The translations under genes and the position numbers were made by a program. Below, piece by piece: positions 38,348 to 46,726 of a stretch of 64,000 bases of DNA (its first letter is position 1; every line of letters starts with the position of its first letter). Origin of the DNA: Bradyrhizobium sp. ORS 278 (GTDB taxonomy: Bacteria > Pseudomonadota > Alphaproteobacteria > Rhizobiales > Xanthobacteraceae). The notes beneath the pieces are model-generated. The model worked only from the letters and a program-made list of their open reading frames with translations. It had not been told where the DNA came from and ran no database searches. The DNA is taken from positions 124,001-188,000 of the forward strand of contig NC_009445.1 of assembly GCF_000026145.1 (NCBI RefSeq), in the 5' to 3' direction.

Positions 38348-39100
38348 ATGATCGACGCCGCCTTTAAGGCGCTTTCGCAGATTCTGTCGCCGCCGATGCG
38401 CTCGATTCTGTATCGCTCGATCGGGCTGGCGCTGGTGCTGGTCACGGTGCTGGCGATCGGCTTGCAGCGGCTTTTGAGCTGGCTCGCCACTGCTGGCGAG
38501 GGCTGGGCCGAGGCGATGCTCGGGCCGGGCTCGCATGGCGCGCTGGAGGTGCTGACCTGGATCATCTCGATCGCGGCCGGCTTCGGCGTCGTGTTCGGCG
38601 GCATCATGCTGATGCCCGCGATCACCTCGCTGATCGCGAGCCTCTTTGTCGACGATGTCGCCGATCTCGTCGAGCGCGAGCACTATCCGGCCGAGCGTCC
38701 CGGCGTCGCGCTGCCGTTCGGCATCGCCATCGCCGAAGGCCTGAAAGCCGCCGGCCTCACCATTCTCGTCTATCTGATCGCCCTGCCCTTCGTGTTCCTC
38801 GCGGGCGCCGGCTTCGTGATCTTCTTCATCGCCACAGCGTGGCTGCTCGGCCGCGAATATTTCGAGCTGGCCGCGATGCGCTTCCGTCCTCCCGCGGAGG
38901 CCAAGGCGATGCGGCGCGACAATGCGGTGACGGTGTTCACCGCGGGACTGATCATCGCCGCCTTCGTGACTATCCCTATCGTGAACCTGGCGACGCCGCT
39001 GTTCGGCATGGCCTTCATGGTCCATCTGCACAAGCGGCTATCCGGACCGCGACCCGAGCTGATCGAGCCGTCGCCGGAGCGACGGCTGCGCAGCCTCTAG
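38348..39100 (+). CDS. EI24 domain membrane protein (CysZ-like)
   Basis: A 250-residue membrane protein of the EI24/CysZ superfamily with four to six hydrophobic segments, notably 17-40, 57-85, 130-165 and 193-222. The AARPRIF-like motif here is AWLLGREYFELAAMRF near residue 172, a conserved part of the family. CysZ proteins transport sulfate; alphaproteobacterial EI24 proteins are mostly uncharacterised. The ATG at 38348 is the start of conserved sequence. The last 63 bases overlap the end of the convergent MFS gene. Confidence 0.8.
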   Translation: MIDAAFKALSQILSPPMRSILYRSIGLALVLVTVLAIGLQRLLSWLATAGEGWAEAMLGPGSHGALEVLTWIISIAAGFGVVFGGIMLMPAITSLIASLFVDDVADLVEREHYPAERPGVALPFGIAIAEGLKAAGLTILVYLIALPFVFLAGAGFVIFFIATAWLLGREYFELAAMRFRPPAEAKAMRRDNAVTVFTAGLIIAAFVTIPIVNLATPLFGMAFMVHLHKRLSGPRPELIEPSPERRLRSL

Positions 39101-40657
39101 CGCCATCCGCTGCGGCGTCGCGCTGACAGGTTTGTTGCGCGCGAACGGGATCAGCAGAAAGCCGAGCAGCGCGATGCCGGCGAGCAGCGACCACGCCTCG
39201 TTGACGCACAGCGCCAGCGAGGCCTTCTCCACCAGCGGGCGGACATAGGCGATCGCCTGCTCCTCGGAGATGTTGCGGGGACGGTTGCGCAGCAGTTCCG
39301 GCGCGAGACCGATCGCCTTGGCGGCGGCGGTGTCGCCGGCCATCAGCCGGTCGCGGAACGCCTGCGCGTGCAACGTCACGCGGCCGTAGATGATGGTGTC
39401 GATCAGCGCGATGCCGATGGCGCCGCCGAGATTGCGCATCAGGTTGAACAAACCGCTGGCATCCGCCACCTCGGCGGGCGGCAGGTCGCCAAGCGCGATC
39501 CGCGTCGGCGGCAAGAGGCAGAACATGATGCCGACGCCGCGCACGACCTGCGGCCAGAACATCTCCTGATAGTCGGCGCTCGGCGGCTGGAACGCGCTCG
39601 CCGCCAGGCCGGCGCTGAACAGCACGAAGCCGAACGCCGTCAGCAGCCGCGCGTCGACCTTGCCGTCGAGCGCCGTCACCAGCGGCGCGGCGACCAGCTG
39701 CGCGACTCCCGTCACCAGCATGATCTTGCCGATCTCGAACGCGTCATGGCCGCGCACGAAGGCGAGGAACACCGGCATCAGATAGACCGAGCCGAACAGG
39801 CCGATGCCCAGGCAGAAACTCGACACGCAGCCGAGCGTGAAGGCGCGGCGCTGGAAGCTGCCGATGCGCAGGATCGGATCAGCCGCGGCGAGCAGGCGCT
39901 GGATCAGCAGCGTGAGGCATGACGCGCTGAGCACCAGAAGCGCGAGGCAGTTCGACGACAGCCAGCCGCTCTTCGGTGCCGCCTTCAGCCCGAGCTCGAG
40001 GCCTGCCAGCGACACCGCGAGCAGCAGCAGCGCCAGCAGATCGAGCTTGTCGAGCTCCTCCAGATCCATGCCCTGCTTCGGCAGCAGCGCCGGCGTGGCG
40101 GCCGCCGCGATGAGGCCAGGGACGATGTTGATCAGGAACAGCCACGGCCATGACCAGGTGTTGGTGATGAAGCCGCCGACCACGGGCCCGATCGTCGGCG
40201 CGAGCACCGCGACCACGCCAGCAATCGTGGTGGCCACCGCATGCAGACGCGACGGAAACAGCAGGAACACCGCGGAGAACACCACGGGGATCAGGAGGCC
40301 CCCGAAAAATCCCTGCAGTACGCGGAACGCCAGCAGCATGTGAAAGCTGCCGCTCAGCGCGCAGCCGAGCGAAGCTGCCGTGAACACGCTGACGGCGCCT
40401 GTGAACAGCCAGCGCAAGGTGAACACGCGCGTCAGCAGGCCGGTCAGCGGAATCGCGATGATCTCGGCGATCAGATACGCCGTCTGGATCCAGCTCATCG
40501 CGTCCGGCGTGATGCCGAGCGCCTCCTGGATGGTCGGCAGCGACGTCGCTACCACCTGGATGTCCAGGATGGCCATGAACATGCCGACGCACATCAGGAC
40601 GAAGCCGAGCCAGGTGGCGAGGCTCGGTCTATCCTCCGGCTCGGCGGCTGCGCTCAT
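39038..40657 (-). CDS. DHA2-family MFS multidrug/lipid exporter
   Basis: A 539-residue, 14-helix drug:proton antiporter of the EmrB/QacA type. It starts with a helix containing MCVGMFMAILDIQVVATSLPTI (the DHA2 motif D region), and motif C is near GPVVGGF. It is the last gene of a three-gene operon with a type III polyketide synthase and a methyltransferase; its ATG overlaps the methyltransferase stop (ATGA). It therefore probably exports the polyketide lipid. The C-terminal coding end overlaps the convergent EI24 gene by 63 bases. Confidence 0.9.
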   Translation of the reverse strand: MSAAAEPEDRPSLATWLGFVLMCVGMFMAILDIQVVATSLPTIQEALGITPDAMSWIQTAYLIAEIIAIPLTGLLTRVFTLRWLFTGAVSVFTAASLGCALSGSFHMLLAFRVLQGFFGGLLIPVVFSAVFLLFPSRLHAVATTIAGVVAVLAPTIGPVVGGFITNTWSWPWLFLINIVPGLIAAAATPALLPKQGMDLEELDKLDLLALLLLAVSLAGLELGLKAAPKSGWLSSNCLALLVLSASCLTLLIQRLLAAADPILRIGSFQRRAFTLGCVSSFCLGIGLFGSVYLMPVFLAFVRGHDAFEIGKIMLVTGVAQLVAAPLVTALDGKVDARLLTAFGFVLFSAGLAASAFQPPSADYQEMFWPQVVRGVGIMFCLLPPTRIALGDLPPAEVADASGLFNLMRNLGGAIGIALIDTIIYGRVTLHAQAFRDRLMAGDTAAAKAIGLAPELLRNRPRNISEEQAIAYVRPLVEKASLALCVNEAWSLLAGIALLGFLLIPFARNKPVSATPQRMALEAAQPSLRRRLDQLGSRSG

Positions 40658-41172
40658 GCCGTCTGGCCGCCGATGCCATCGCCAGCGACGCCGGACAGCG
40701 CCTCGGATTCGGCGCGGATGCGGATGAACAGCACGGCGGCGTTCAGCCCGGAGAAGATCAGCGCGAGCAGCGGCAGATGCAGCGCCAGCGGCAGCAGCGC
40801 AATCTCGGCGGTCACGACCAGGTAGTTCGGATGCGAGATGTAGCGATACGGCCCGTCGTTCACGAGCGGCGCGCCGGGCAGGACGATGATGCGCGTGGTC
40901 CAGCGCGGCCCGAGCGTCGCCAGCACCCACCAGCGCAGGCCTTGAAGCGCAACGAATGCGCTGAGCAGCCAGGGATCGACCTCCTGGTCGACGCCGAGCA
41001 GCCACAGCGACACCAGCCAGGCCGCATGCATCGAGATCATGAGGGGATAATGATCCGCGCCGACCTCGACCGCGCCCATGGCGCGCAGGCGCTTCGTATT
41101 ATGCCGGGCGAGCACGAGTTCGCCGAGCCGTTGCATGGTGACGAGCGCGAGGACGAAGGCGGCGAAGGTCAT
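40654..41172 (-). CDS. Isoprenylcysteine carboxyl methyltransferase family protein (BpsB/SrsB-like)
   Basis: A 172-residue membrane methyltransferase of the ICMT/phospholipid-methyltransferase type, with about four hydrophobic helices. The conserved SAM/lipid motif GPYRYISHPNYLVV lies at about residues 108-121, and a glutamate-containing RIRAESEAL follows near the end. In Bacillus (BpsB) and Streptomyces such enzymes O-methylate alkylpyrones made by the neighbouring type III synthase. It overlaps the synthase stop (ATGA at 41169-41172) and the MFS start, so the three are tightly coupled. Confidence 0.88.
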   Translation of the reverse strand: MTFAAFVLALVTMQRLGELVLARHNTKRLRAMGAVEVGADHYPLMISMHAAWLVSLWLLGVDQEVDPWLLSAFVALQGLRWWVLATLGPRWTTRIIVLPGAPLVNDGPYRYISHPNYLVVTAEIALLPLALHLPLLALIFSGLNAAVLFIRIRAESEALSGVAGDGIGGQTA

Positions 41173-42221
41173 GCGGCGTGCCTCAATGAAACGCAAGCAG
41201 CGGTGAAACCCGGGCCGAGCGCCGTCAGCACCGATCGCGGCGGCAGGCCGCGCGCGCGGGCGCGCTCCAGCACGAACAGCACGGTCGGCGCCGACATGTT
41301 GCCGTAGTCGGCGATGATCTCGCGCTCATGATCGAGCGTGCCCTGCCCGATCGACAGCGCGCGCTCCAGCGCCGTGATCACCTTGGCGCCGCCGGGATGG
41401 CAGACGAAGCGGTCGACATCAGTAGCTGACAGCTTCATGTTGCCGAGGATCTCGTTGACTGCGGGGCCCATATTCTCGGTGACGAAGTCCGGAATGGTGC
41501 GCTGGAAAATCACGCCAAAACCTTCGGGGTCGACGCTCCAGCCCATGATATCCAGCGTATCCGGCCACAGCTTCTCTCCGGTCGCCTCCACGCGCGTCGC
41601 CCCGCCGTCACCGGCGCGCAGAATCGCCGCGGCAGCGCCATCGCCGAACAGGCTCAGCGCGACGATGTTGGCCTTGCTCAGCTCATCGTGGCGCACTGCC
41701 AGCGTGCACAGCTCGAACGTCACGAACAGCACGTTGGTGCCGGGCCGGGCCTGCGCCAGCCGTGCGGCGATCGACAGGCCGGAGACGCCGCCGGCGCAGC
41801 CGAGCCCGAACACCGGCACGCGCGAGACGTCGGAGCGGAAGCCCATGCGGCCGGCGACGCGCGCCTCCAGGGTCGGCGTCGCGATGCCGGTCGAGCTCAC
41901 GCTGACGATGGTGTCGATCTCATCAGCTCTGAGATCAGCCTGCGCCAGCGCCTTGTTCGTTGCCTCGACGAACAGCGCCTCGGCGCCAGCGAGATAGGCC
42001 TCGGTGCGCTCCGGCCAGCCGCGCCGCTCCATGTACCATTCGATCGGCTTGACGCCGTAGCGGGCGCGGATGCCGGTGTTGGCGAACAGGCTCGCCATCG
42101 TGTCAAACTGCGGAAAGCGCGGCGCCAGCACCACGCGCGCGGCCTCCATCACCTCGTTCTGGCGGAACTGATGCGGTGGCACGGCGGTCGCGAGCGACAC
42201 GAGTGCGGCGGTATGGTCCAT
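41169..42221 (-). CDS. Type III polyketide synthase
   Basis: A 350-residue chalcone-synthase-fold enzyme. The catalytic triad is Cys142 (GLGCAGG), His275 (CHPGGAK) and Asn308 (YGNMSAP). The GFG region appears as PEGFGVIF near residue 233. It would extend a fatty acyl-CoA with malonyl-CoA to give an alkylpyrone or alkylresorcinol. Followed by an ICMT-type methyltransferase and an MFS exporter, it looks like a lipid-polyketide operon of the bps/srs kind. The chain length and product cannot be read from sequence. Confidence 0.93.
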   Translation of the reverse strand: MDHTAALVSLATAVPPHQFRQNEVMEAARVVLAPRFPQFDTMASLFANTGIRARYGVKPIEWYMERRGWPERTEAYLAGAEALFVEATNKALAQADLRADEIDTIVSVSSTGIATPTLEARVAGRMGFRSDVSRVPVFGLGCAGGVSGLSIAARLAQARPGTNVLFVTFELCTLAVRHDELSKANIVALSLFGDGAAAAILRAGDGGATRVEATGEKLWPDTLDIMGWSVDPEGFGVIFQRTIPDFVTENMGPAVNEILGNMKLSATDVDRFVCHPGGAKVITALERALSIGQGTLDHEREIIADYGNMSAPTVLFVLERARARGLPPRSVLTALGPGFTAACVSLRHAA

Positions 42222-42603
42222 GCAACTGATCCTTCCCCGTCCCGGCGCCCAAAAGTCCGAGAACGCGAAAAATCATCACGCGCCACTCACATCGCCCGGA
42301 TTGCGGGTTTCATCTTATGACCAATGCGGGCGGCGATGTGGCCCGGCGATGGTGAGAGCGCGTCGGAGCGTGACGTAAAGGTGACTATCAATCGCGGCGT
42401 CACTGCTCCCTCGACAACGGTCTCCAGCATGCCCCACTGTCATCGTCCGCGAAGGCGGACGATCCAGTACGCCGCGGCCTCTCGGTTCAATCACCACGGC
42501 CGCGGCGTACTGGATGCCCCGCCTTCGCGGGGCATGACAGCGGAGCTGGACAGCGAGAGGTCGAGCCGGAAACGACCGCTGCCTGGGGCAGCCGCGCTCC
42601 TGA
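42222..42603. other. 382-bp gap with a long palindrome
   Basis: It holds the promoter region of the polyketide operon on one side and a 104-bp palindromic repeat (42437-42540) near the nth end. No supported gene. Confidence 0.55.
42437..42540. repeat. 104-bp long palindromic repeat
   Basis: The outer arms are CTGTCATC and ATGACAG. Inside, ATCCAGTACGCCGCGGCC pairs perfectly with GGCCGCGGCGTACTGGAT around an 18-base loop. Each outer half also carries its own small hairpin (CCGCGAAGGCGG and CCCCGCCTTCGCGGGG). It lies between two genes on the same strand. Confidence 0.85.
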
Positions 42604-43437
42604 TCACGCCGTCTTCTCCGGCCAGCGGCAGAGGTCCTTGATCAGGCACAGCTCGCAGCGCGGCTTGCGGGCGAGGCAGGTGTAGCGGCCGTGCAGGATC
42701 AGCCAGTGATGGGCGTGCAGCATGAACTCCGCCGGGATCACCTTCTCCAGCCCGAGCTCGACCTCCAGCGGCGTCTTGCCCGGAGCTAAGCCCGTGCGGT
42801 TGCCGACGCGGAACACATGGGTGTCGACCGCCATCGTGTGCTCGCCGAACGCCATGTTGAGCACGACATTCGCGGTCTTGCGCCCCGCGCCCGGCAGCGA
42901 CTCCAATTCGGCGCGCGTGCGCGGCACCTCGCCGCCGAACTCGGCGATCAGCTTTTGCGACAGCGCGATCACGTTCTTGGCTTTGGTGCGGAACAAGCCG
43001 ACGGTCTTGATGTAGTCGCGCACCGTGTCCTCGCCGAGCGCGAGCATCTTCTGCGGCGTATCGGCGACCGCGAACAGCGGCCGCGTCGCCTTGTTGACGC
43101 CGGCGTCGGTCGCCTGCGCCGACAGCACCACGGCCACCAGCAAGGTGTACGGGTTGAGATGCTCGAGCTCGCCCTTCGGCTCCGGATTGGCCTGAGCGAA
43201 CCGGCTGAAGGCCTCGCGGATCTCCATGGGTGTCCAGGGTTTCGTCGCCTTGAACGCTTTCTTGACCGGCTTGACCGAGCCTGCCTTCAGCTTGGCCGCC
43301 GGGCTGATCTTGGCAGCCTTCTTGACCGTTTTGGATGCGGATTTGGACGCTGCTCCCGGCGCCGCCTTGGCCGCCTTTCTGGCGGGCGTGCGAACCGGGG
43401 CCGGCTTGGCGCGTTGGGGGCGGGTGATTTTGGCCAT
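42604..43437 (-). CDS. nth: Endonuclease III
   Basis: A 277-residue bifunctional DNA glycosylase/AP lyase that removes oxidised pyrimidines. The helix-hairpin-helix is LPGAGRKTANVVLN near residue 165, the catalytic aspartate is in VDTHVFRVGNR, and the 4Fe-4S loop is CLARKPRCELCLIKDLC at the C terminus. The N-terminal 60 residues are Lys/Ala/Pro-rich, an extension beyond the E. coli protein (211 residues). I take ATG 43437, 22 bases from the divergent DUF2244 start. Confidence 0.96.
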   Translation of the reverse strand: MAKITRPQRAKPAPVRTPARKAAKAAPGAASKSASKTVKKAAKISPAAKLKAGSVKPVKKAFKATKPWTPMEIREAFSRFAQANPEPKGELEHLNPYTLLVAVVLSAQATDAGVNKATRPLFAVADTPQKMLALGEDTVRDYIKTVGLFRTKAKNVIALSQKLIAEFGGEVPRTRAELESLPGAGRKTANVVLNMAFGEHTMAVDTHVFRVGNRTGLAPGKTPLEVELGLEKVIPAEFMLHAHHWLILHGRYTCLARKPRCELCLIKDLCRWPEKTA

Positions 43438-43459
43438 GATCCGGGTATACTGAGGCCCC

Positions 43460-43993
43460 ATGACGCCAGGCAATGCTTTTGCGTATCAGGAGACCGGCAC
43501 TGACGCCGCTGATCCCGAGCTGTTCTCGGCCCGGCTGAGGCCGCATCGCTCGCTTGGCCGCACCGGCTTCCTGGCGCTGATGGCCGTGGTCTGCGCCATC
43601 AGCTTCATCGGCGGCATCGCCTCGGTGATGATGGGCGCCTGGCCGGTGCTCGGCTTCTTCGGCCTCGACGCGCTCGCGATCTACTGGGCCTTCCGCGTCA
43701 ACTTCCGCCGCGCCAACGCCTATGAGGACGTGACCATCACGCTGACCGAGCTGCGCCTGCGCCGCGTCAGCCACAAAGGACACGTCATGGAATGGCGCTT
43801 CAACCCGCTGTGGGTCCGCCTCGACCAGGAAACCCACGAGGAGTTCGGCATCGAGCGCCTCTACCTCGTCGCCCGCGGCCAGCGCGTGTCGATCGCGAGC
43901 TTCCTGGGGCCAGAGGAAAAGGCGAGCTTCGCGAAGGCCCTAACGGCGGGGTTGCAGGCCGCGAAGCGCGGCCCGGTGCTCAATCCGCTGTAA
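43460..43993 (+). CDS. DUF2244 domain membrane protein
   Basis: A 177-residue protein with two adjacent hydrophobic segments (about 32-75, TGFLALMAVVCAISF and WPVLGFFGLDALAIYW), followed by a cytoplasmic beta-rich domain with RRVSHKGHVMEWRF near residue 95. This is the DUF2244 pattern. The function is unknown; the family is often found near respiratory or DNA-repair genes in alphaproteobacteria. It shares a 22-bp divergent promoter region with nth. Confidence 0.85.
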   Translation: MTPGNAFAYQETGTDAADPELFSARLRPHRSLGRTGFLALMAVVCAISFIGGIASVMMGAWPVLGFFGLDALAIYWAFRVNFRRANAYEDVTITLTELRLRRVSHKGHVMEWRFNPLWVRLDQETHEEFGIERLYLVARGQRVSIASFLGPEEKASFAKALTAGLQAAKRGPVLNPL

Positions 43994-44093
43994 CTTTGCG
44001 TTCCCGATCCACCACACCCACCGTCATTCCGGGGCAGGGCTGCAGGCCTTGAAACCGGACTTCCGAGTTCATGGTCCTCGGTGCAATGCTGAC

Positions 44094-44136
44094 CCTCATG
44101 GTGAGGAGGCGCGGAGCGCCGTCTCGAACCATGAGG
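44094..44136. repeat. CCTCATGGT...ACCATGAGG palindrome, copy 1
   Basis: A 43-bp inverted repeat with GC-rich inner arms (GGCGCGGAGCGCC). Same family as 44242-44287. Confidence 0.8.
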
Positions 44137-44241
44137 CCACAGCGGGGCCTCGCCCTTCGAGACGCCCGCCTGTGGCGGGCTCCTCAGGGTGAGGAGTGAG
44201 AGCTGTCCGCAGATGGCCCGTATGCAGCCCCTTCCTTGCCG

Positions 44242-44287
44242 CTCATGGTGAGGAGCGCCGCCTCAGCGGCCCGTCTCGAACCATGAG
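44242..44287. repeat. CTCATGGT...ACCATGAG palindrome, copy 2
   Basis: A 46-bp inverted repeat with inner GCGCCGCCTCAGCGGC. Same orientation and family as 44094-44136. Confidence 0.8.
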
Positions 44288-44383
44288 GCCCGGAAAAACG
44301 CCGCGCGACCGCCCGCGCCACCCCTAGCCCCCCAATCAGAAATCGGGTGGAGTGCCCTCCCCGGCCGCCCTACATCCGGACTC

Positions 44384-45283
44384 ATGATGACCCTCGCCAT
44401 TCACGATTCCGCCCTGGCCAAGCCGGGCCCGCAACAATCCGCCGCGCTGCGCGACTACGATGCAGTGCGCCGCGCGATCGCGTTCATCTCCGAGCACTGG
44501 CGCCGGCAGCCGACCATCGAGGACATGGCCGACGCCGCCAGCCTGACGCCGGACGAGCTGCACCATCTGTTCCGGCGCTGGGCCGGGCTGACGCCGAAGG
44601 CGTTCATGCAGGCGCTGACGCTCGACCACGCCAAGGGCCTGCTGAAGGGCTCGGCCAGCGTGCTCGACGCCGCGCTCGACTCCGGCCTGTCGGGTCCCGG
44701 CCGCCTGCACGATCTGTTCGTCACCCACGAGGCGATGTCTCCCGGCGAATGGAAGACCGGCGGCGCCGGCACCACCTTGCGCTACGGCTTCCATCCCTGC
44801 CCGTTCGGCATGGCGCTGGTCATGGCCACCCCGCGCGGCCTCGCCGGCCTGGCCTTCGCCGACCCCGGCGAGGAGGCTGGCGCGCTCGCCGACATGAAGA
44901 GCCGCTGGCCCCGCGCCACTTACGTCGAGGACGTCCCCGGCACCGCGGCGCTCGCGCAGCGCATCTTCGACAAGAACCACTGGCGCCCCGAGCAACCCTT
45001 ACGCGTCGTCCTGATCGGCACCGATTTCGAGGTCCGCGTCTGGGAAGCCCTGCTCAAGATCCCCATGGGCCGCGCCGTCTGCTACTCGGACATCGCGACA
45101 AGGCTGGAGTCACCGAAGGCCTCGCGCGCGGTCGGCGCGGCGGTGGGCAAGAACCCGATCTCGTTCGTGGTCCCGTGCCATCGCGCGCTGGGGAAGACGG
45201 GCGCGTTGACAGGGTATCATTGGGGCCTCACGCGCAAGCAGGCGATGATCGGGTGGGAGGCTGGGCAGGTGGGGATGGGGTAG
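44384..45283 (+). CDS. Ada-like methylated-DNA--protein-cysteine methyltransferase with AraC-type HTH
   Basis: A 299-residue fusion. Residues about 25-125 form an AraC-type helix-turn-helix region (TIEDMADAASLTPDELHHLFRRW). About 130-290 is the O6-alkylguanine-DNA alkyltransferase domain with active site VPCHR (Cys near 262) and the DNA-binding wing region KASRAVGAAVGKNP. It repairs O6-methylguanine by self-methylation. The Ada N-terminal phosphotriester domain with its zinc cysteines is absent, so it cannot sense damage as E. coli Ada does. Confidence 0.92.
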   Translation: MMTLAIHDSALAKPGPQQSAALRDYDAVRRAIAFISEHWRRQPTIEDMADAASLTPDELHHLFRRWAGLTPKAFMQALTLDHAKGLLKGSASVLDAALDSGLSGPGRLHDLFVTHEAMSPGEWKTGGAGTTLRYGFHPCPFGMALVMATPRGLAGLAFADPGEEAGALADMKSRWPRATYVEDVPGTAALAQRIFDKNHWRPEQPLRVVLIGTDFEVRVWEALLKIPMGRAVCYSDIATRLESPKASRAVGAAVGKNPISFVVPCHRALGKTGALTGYHWGLTRKQAMIGWEAGQVGMG

Positions 45284-45379
45284 GCGTATCTACAATGCGC
45301 TATCTGGGTGACGTAGGCTGCGTTGAACGAGCCTTCCGAACTCGCCTGGCGGCGTGAACCCGATCGTACAGGCATCGCT

Positions 45380-45823
45380 CTATCTTTCTCTGATGCTTGG
45401 ATCGGCTTCTAGCGCCACGCGTTTGGGTAAAGCGACCTGAGCGAGACCACTCGTTTTTGAGATGTAGACGACCCATTCGTCGCCCACCCTCGGTATTACA
45501 TAGCCGAGATCGCATGCTGCCGAGCCTTGGCCACCGTAGAGGGTGACTTGGCTGCCGGAGTATGCGCCTCGAAGCAAACTCTTCTTAGTGGCCGTGGCTT
45601 GCCATGGGTGCGCGTCGGAGAATTGCTCACCAGTGTAGATTGCTTGTTCTACATGAACCAACAGGACCGCAGTCACGTCGTCTCTGCGATAAGCGTCGGA
45701 CACGCGCTCCTTCGCCCCCATGAACACTCGACAGGCGCTTGCTGGTTGCACCATCAGCAATAGTGCAATGAATGCTCCGATGGTTCGCGTGAAATGCTGA
45801 AGGCCTTTCTGGAGCCGGGTCAT
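45380..45823 (-). CDS. Secreted hypothetical protein, possible TIMP/NTR-like fold
   Basis: A 147-residue exported protein. The signal peptide is about residues 1-30 (FIALLLMVQPASA), so the mature protein would start with cysteine (CRVFMGAKERV). That resembles NTR/TIMP-like domains, in which the N-terminal Cys is structural. A second Cys is in AACDLGYV. The identity is tentative and the function unknown. One hand-counted 60-base line is about 52% GC, clearly lower than its neighbours. It stands alone and is followed upstream by structured element copy 2. Confidence 0.65.
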   Translation of the reverse strand: MTRLQKGLQHFTRTIGAFIALLLMVQPASACRVFMGAKERVSDAYRRDDVTAVLLVHVEQAIYTGEQFSDAHPWQATATKKSLLRGAYSGSQVTLYGGQGSAACDLGYVIPRVGDEWVVYISKTSGLAQVALPKRVALEADPSIRER

Positions 45824-46049
45824 GGGTCGGTTCTCAGCTTTAGAGTGGCAAGTAGACCCTCTTTCTAACTGCGATATCTGCGCATGTCAGCTGGCATGAC
45901 ATGTCGGTTGAGATCCGCCTCAACGGACTGCTTTGTACTCGCGTCATTCGAAGGCGCATTCGCTATCCTCACTGAGGCGACTTCTCGAAAAGAAGTCTAT
46001 TGCGTTTTTTCAGAATTTATGGTTTCATCCGCACATCCCGCCTCAACGA

Positions 46050-46445
46050 GAGGGGCGTTGCGCGCGATCGTCACGACACGCGAGGTGGGGAGGCGATGGC
46101 CGCGGTCTGCCGCAGCGTGTCTTCGGGCGCGCCGACGAACGGCTGGACCGTGGACGTGAAGTCGCAGCGTCCTGACACCCCGATGCTGGTGTCACCCGCG
46201 CAATGCGCAAGCATTGTCGCGGCATTGTGGCCAACAAGCCCGGCGCACCAGGGAGACTGCGTATAAGCGTGAAGACCATCGCGCAGGGAATGCCGGTTGT
46301 TCTCGGCTGAACCTGTGGTGACTGCCGCCTGCTTTTTTGTCTGCAGGCGGGCCATGGGTGCGGCCAGCATCCGGCATTCCCTGCGCCCTCTCGATTTTTC
46401 GGAGGGACATGGCTGGAGCACGACTCGGGCGGATGCGCCGCGAGG
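46050..46445 (+). ncRNA. Structured dispersed element, copy 2 (candidate ncRNA)
   Basis: Homologous to 18265-18662. Stems: 46173-46179 with 46188-46194 (TGACACC/GGTGTCA); the closing stem 46281-46296 with 46371-46386 (GCGCAGGGAATGCCGG/CCGGCATTCCCTGCGC, 16 perfect pairs); 46325-46332 with 46343-46350 (CCGCCTGC/GCAGGCGG); 46356-46361 with 46367-46372 (GGGTGC/GCATCC, which shares two bases with the closing stem); and CCCTC/GAGGG at 46386-46406. Relative to copy 1, pairs change together (for example A-T to T-A in the inner hairpin). Transcription is not shown. Confidence 0.55.
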
Positions 46446-46532
46446 TCGCGGAGCCGTGGGCGGGGCTGTTTGAGATGTGAATCGGGGGAATTGCGCGGAG
46501 AGTCCGCCAGCTGTCGCCGCGCGGACGGTGCG

Positions 46533-46577
46533 CTCCCTCTCCCCGTTTTTCACGGGGAGAGGGCTGGGGTGAGGGGC
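46533..46577. repeat. CTCCCTCTCCCCG palindrome, left member of facing pair
   Basis: CTCCCTCTCCCCG-tttttca-CGGGGAGAGGG then CTGGGGTGAGGGGC. It is nearly identical to the reverse complement of 46682-46726. Confidence 0.85.
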
Positions 46578-46681
46578 AGCCGCGCGGGTGGTGCGACTAG
46601 TGAAGCTTGATAGTCGCTCATACGGATCGCGAGGCGCGGGATGAGTGAACGGAGCACTTCTCCAACACTTCCCGTGCGGTG

Positions 46682-46726
46682 GCCCCTCACCCCGACCCTC
46701 TCCCCGTGAAGAACGGGGAGAGGGAG
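46682..46726. repeat. CTCCCTCTCCCCG palindrome, right member of facing pair
   Basis: GCCCCTCACCCCGACCCTCT followed by the CCCCG-tgaagaa-CGGGG hairpin and AGAGGGAG. Inverted relative to 46533-46577, with about 104 bases between them. Confidence 0.85.

Larger units (their letters stand above)
43994..44383. other. 390-bp gap filled with palindromic repeats
   Basis: No gene. It contains two copies of a CTCATGGT...ACCATGAG palindrome and a partial third, inverted, copy near 44156-44198. Confidence 0.6.
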
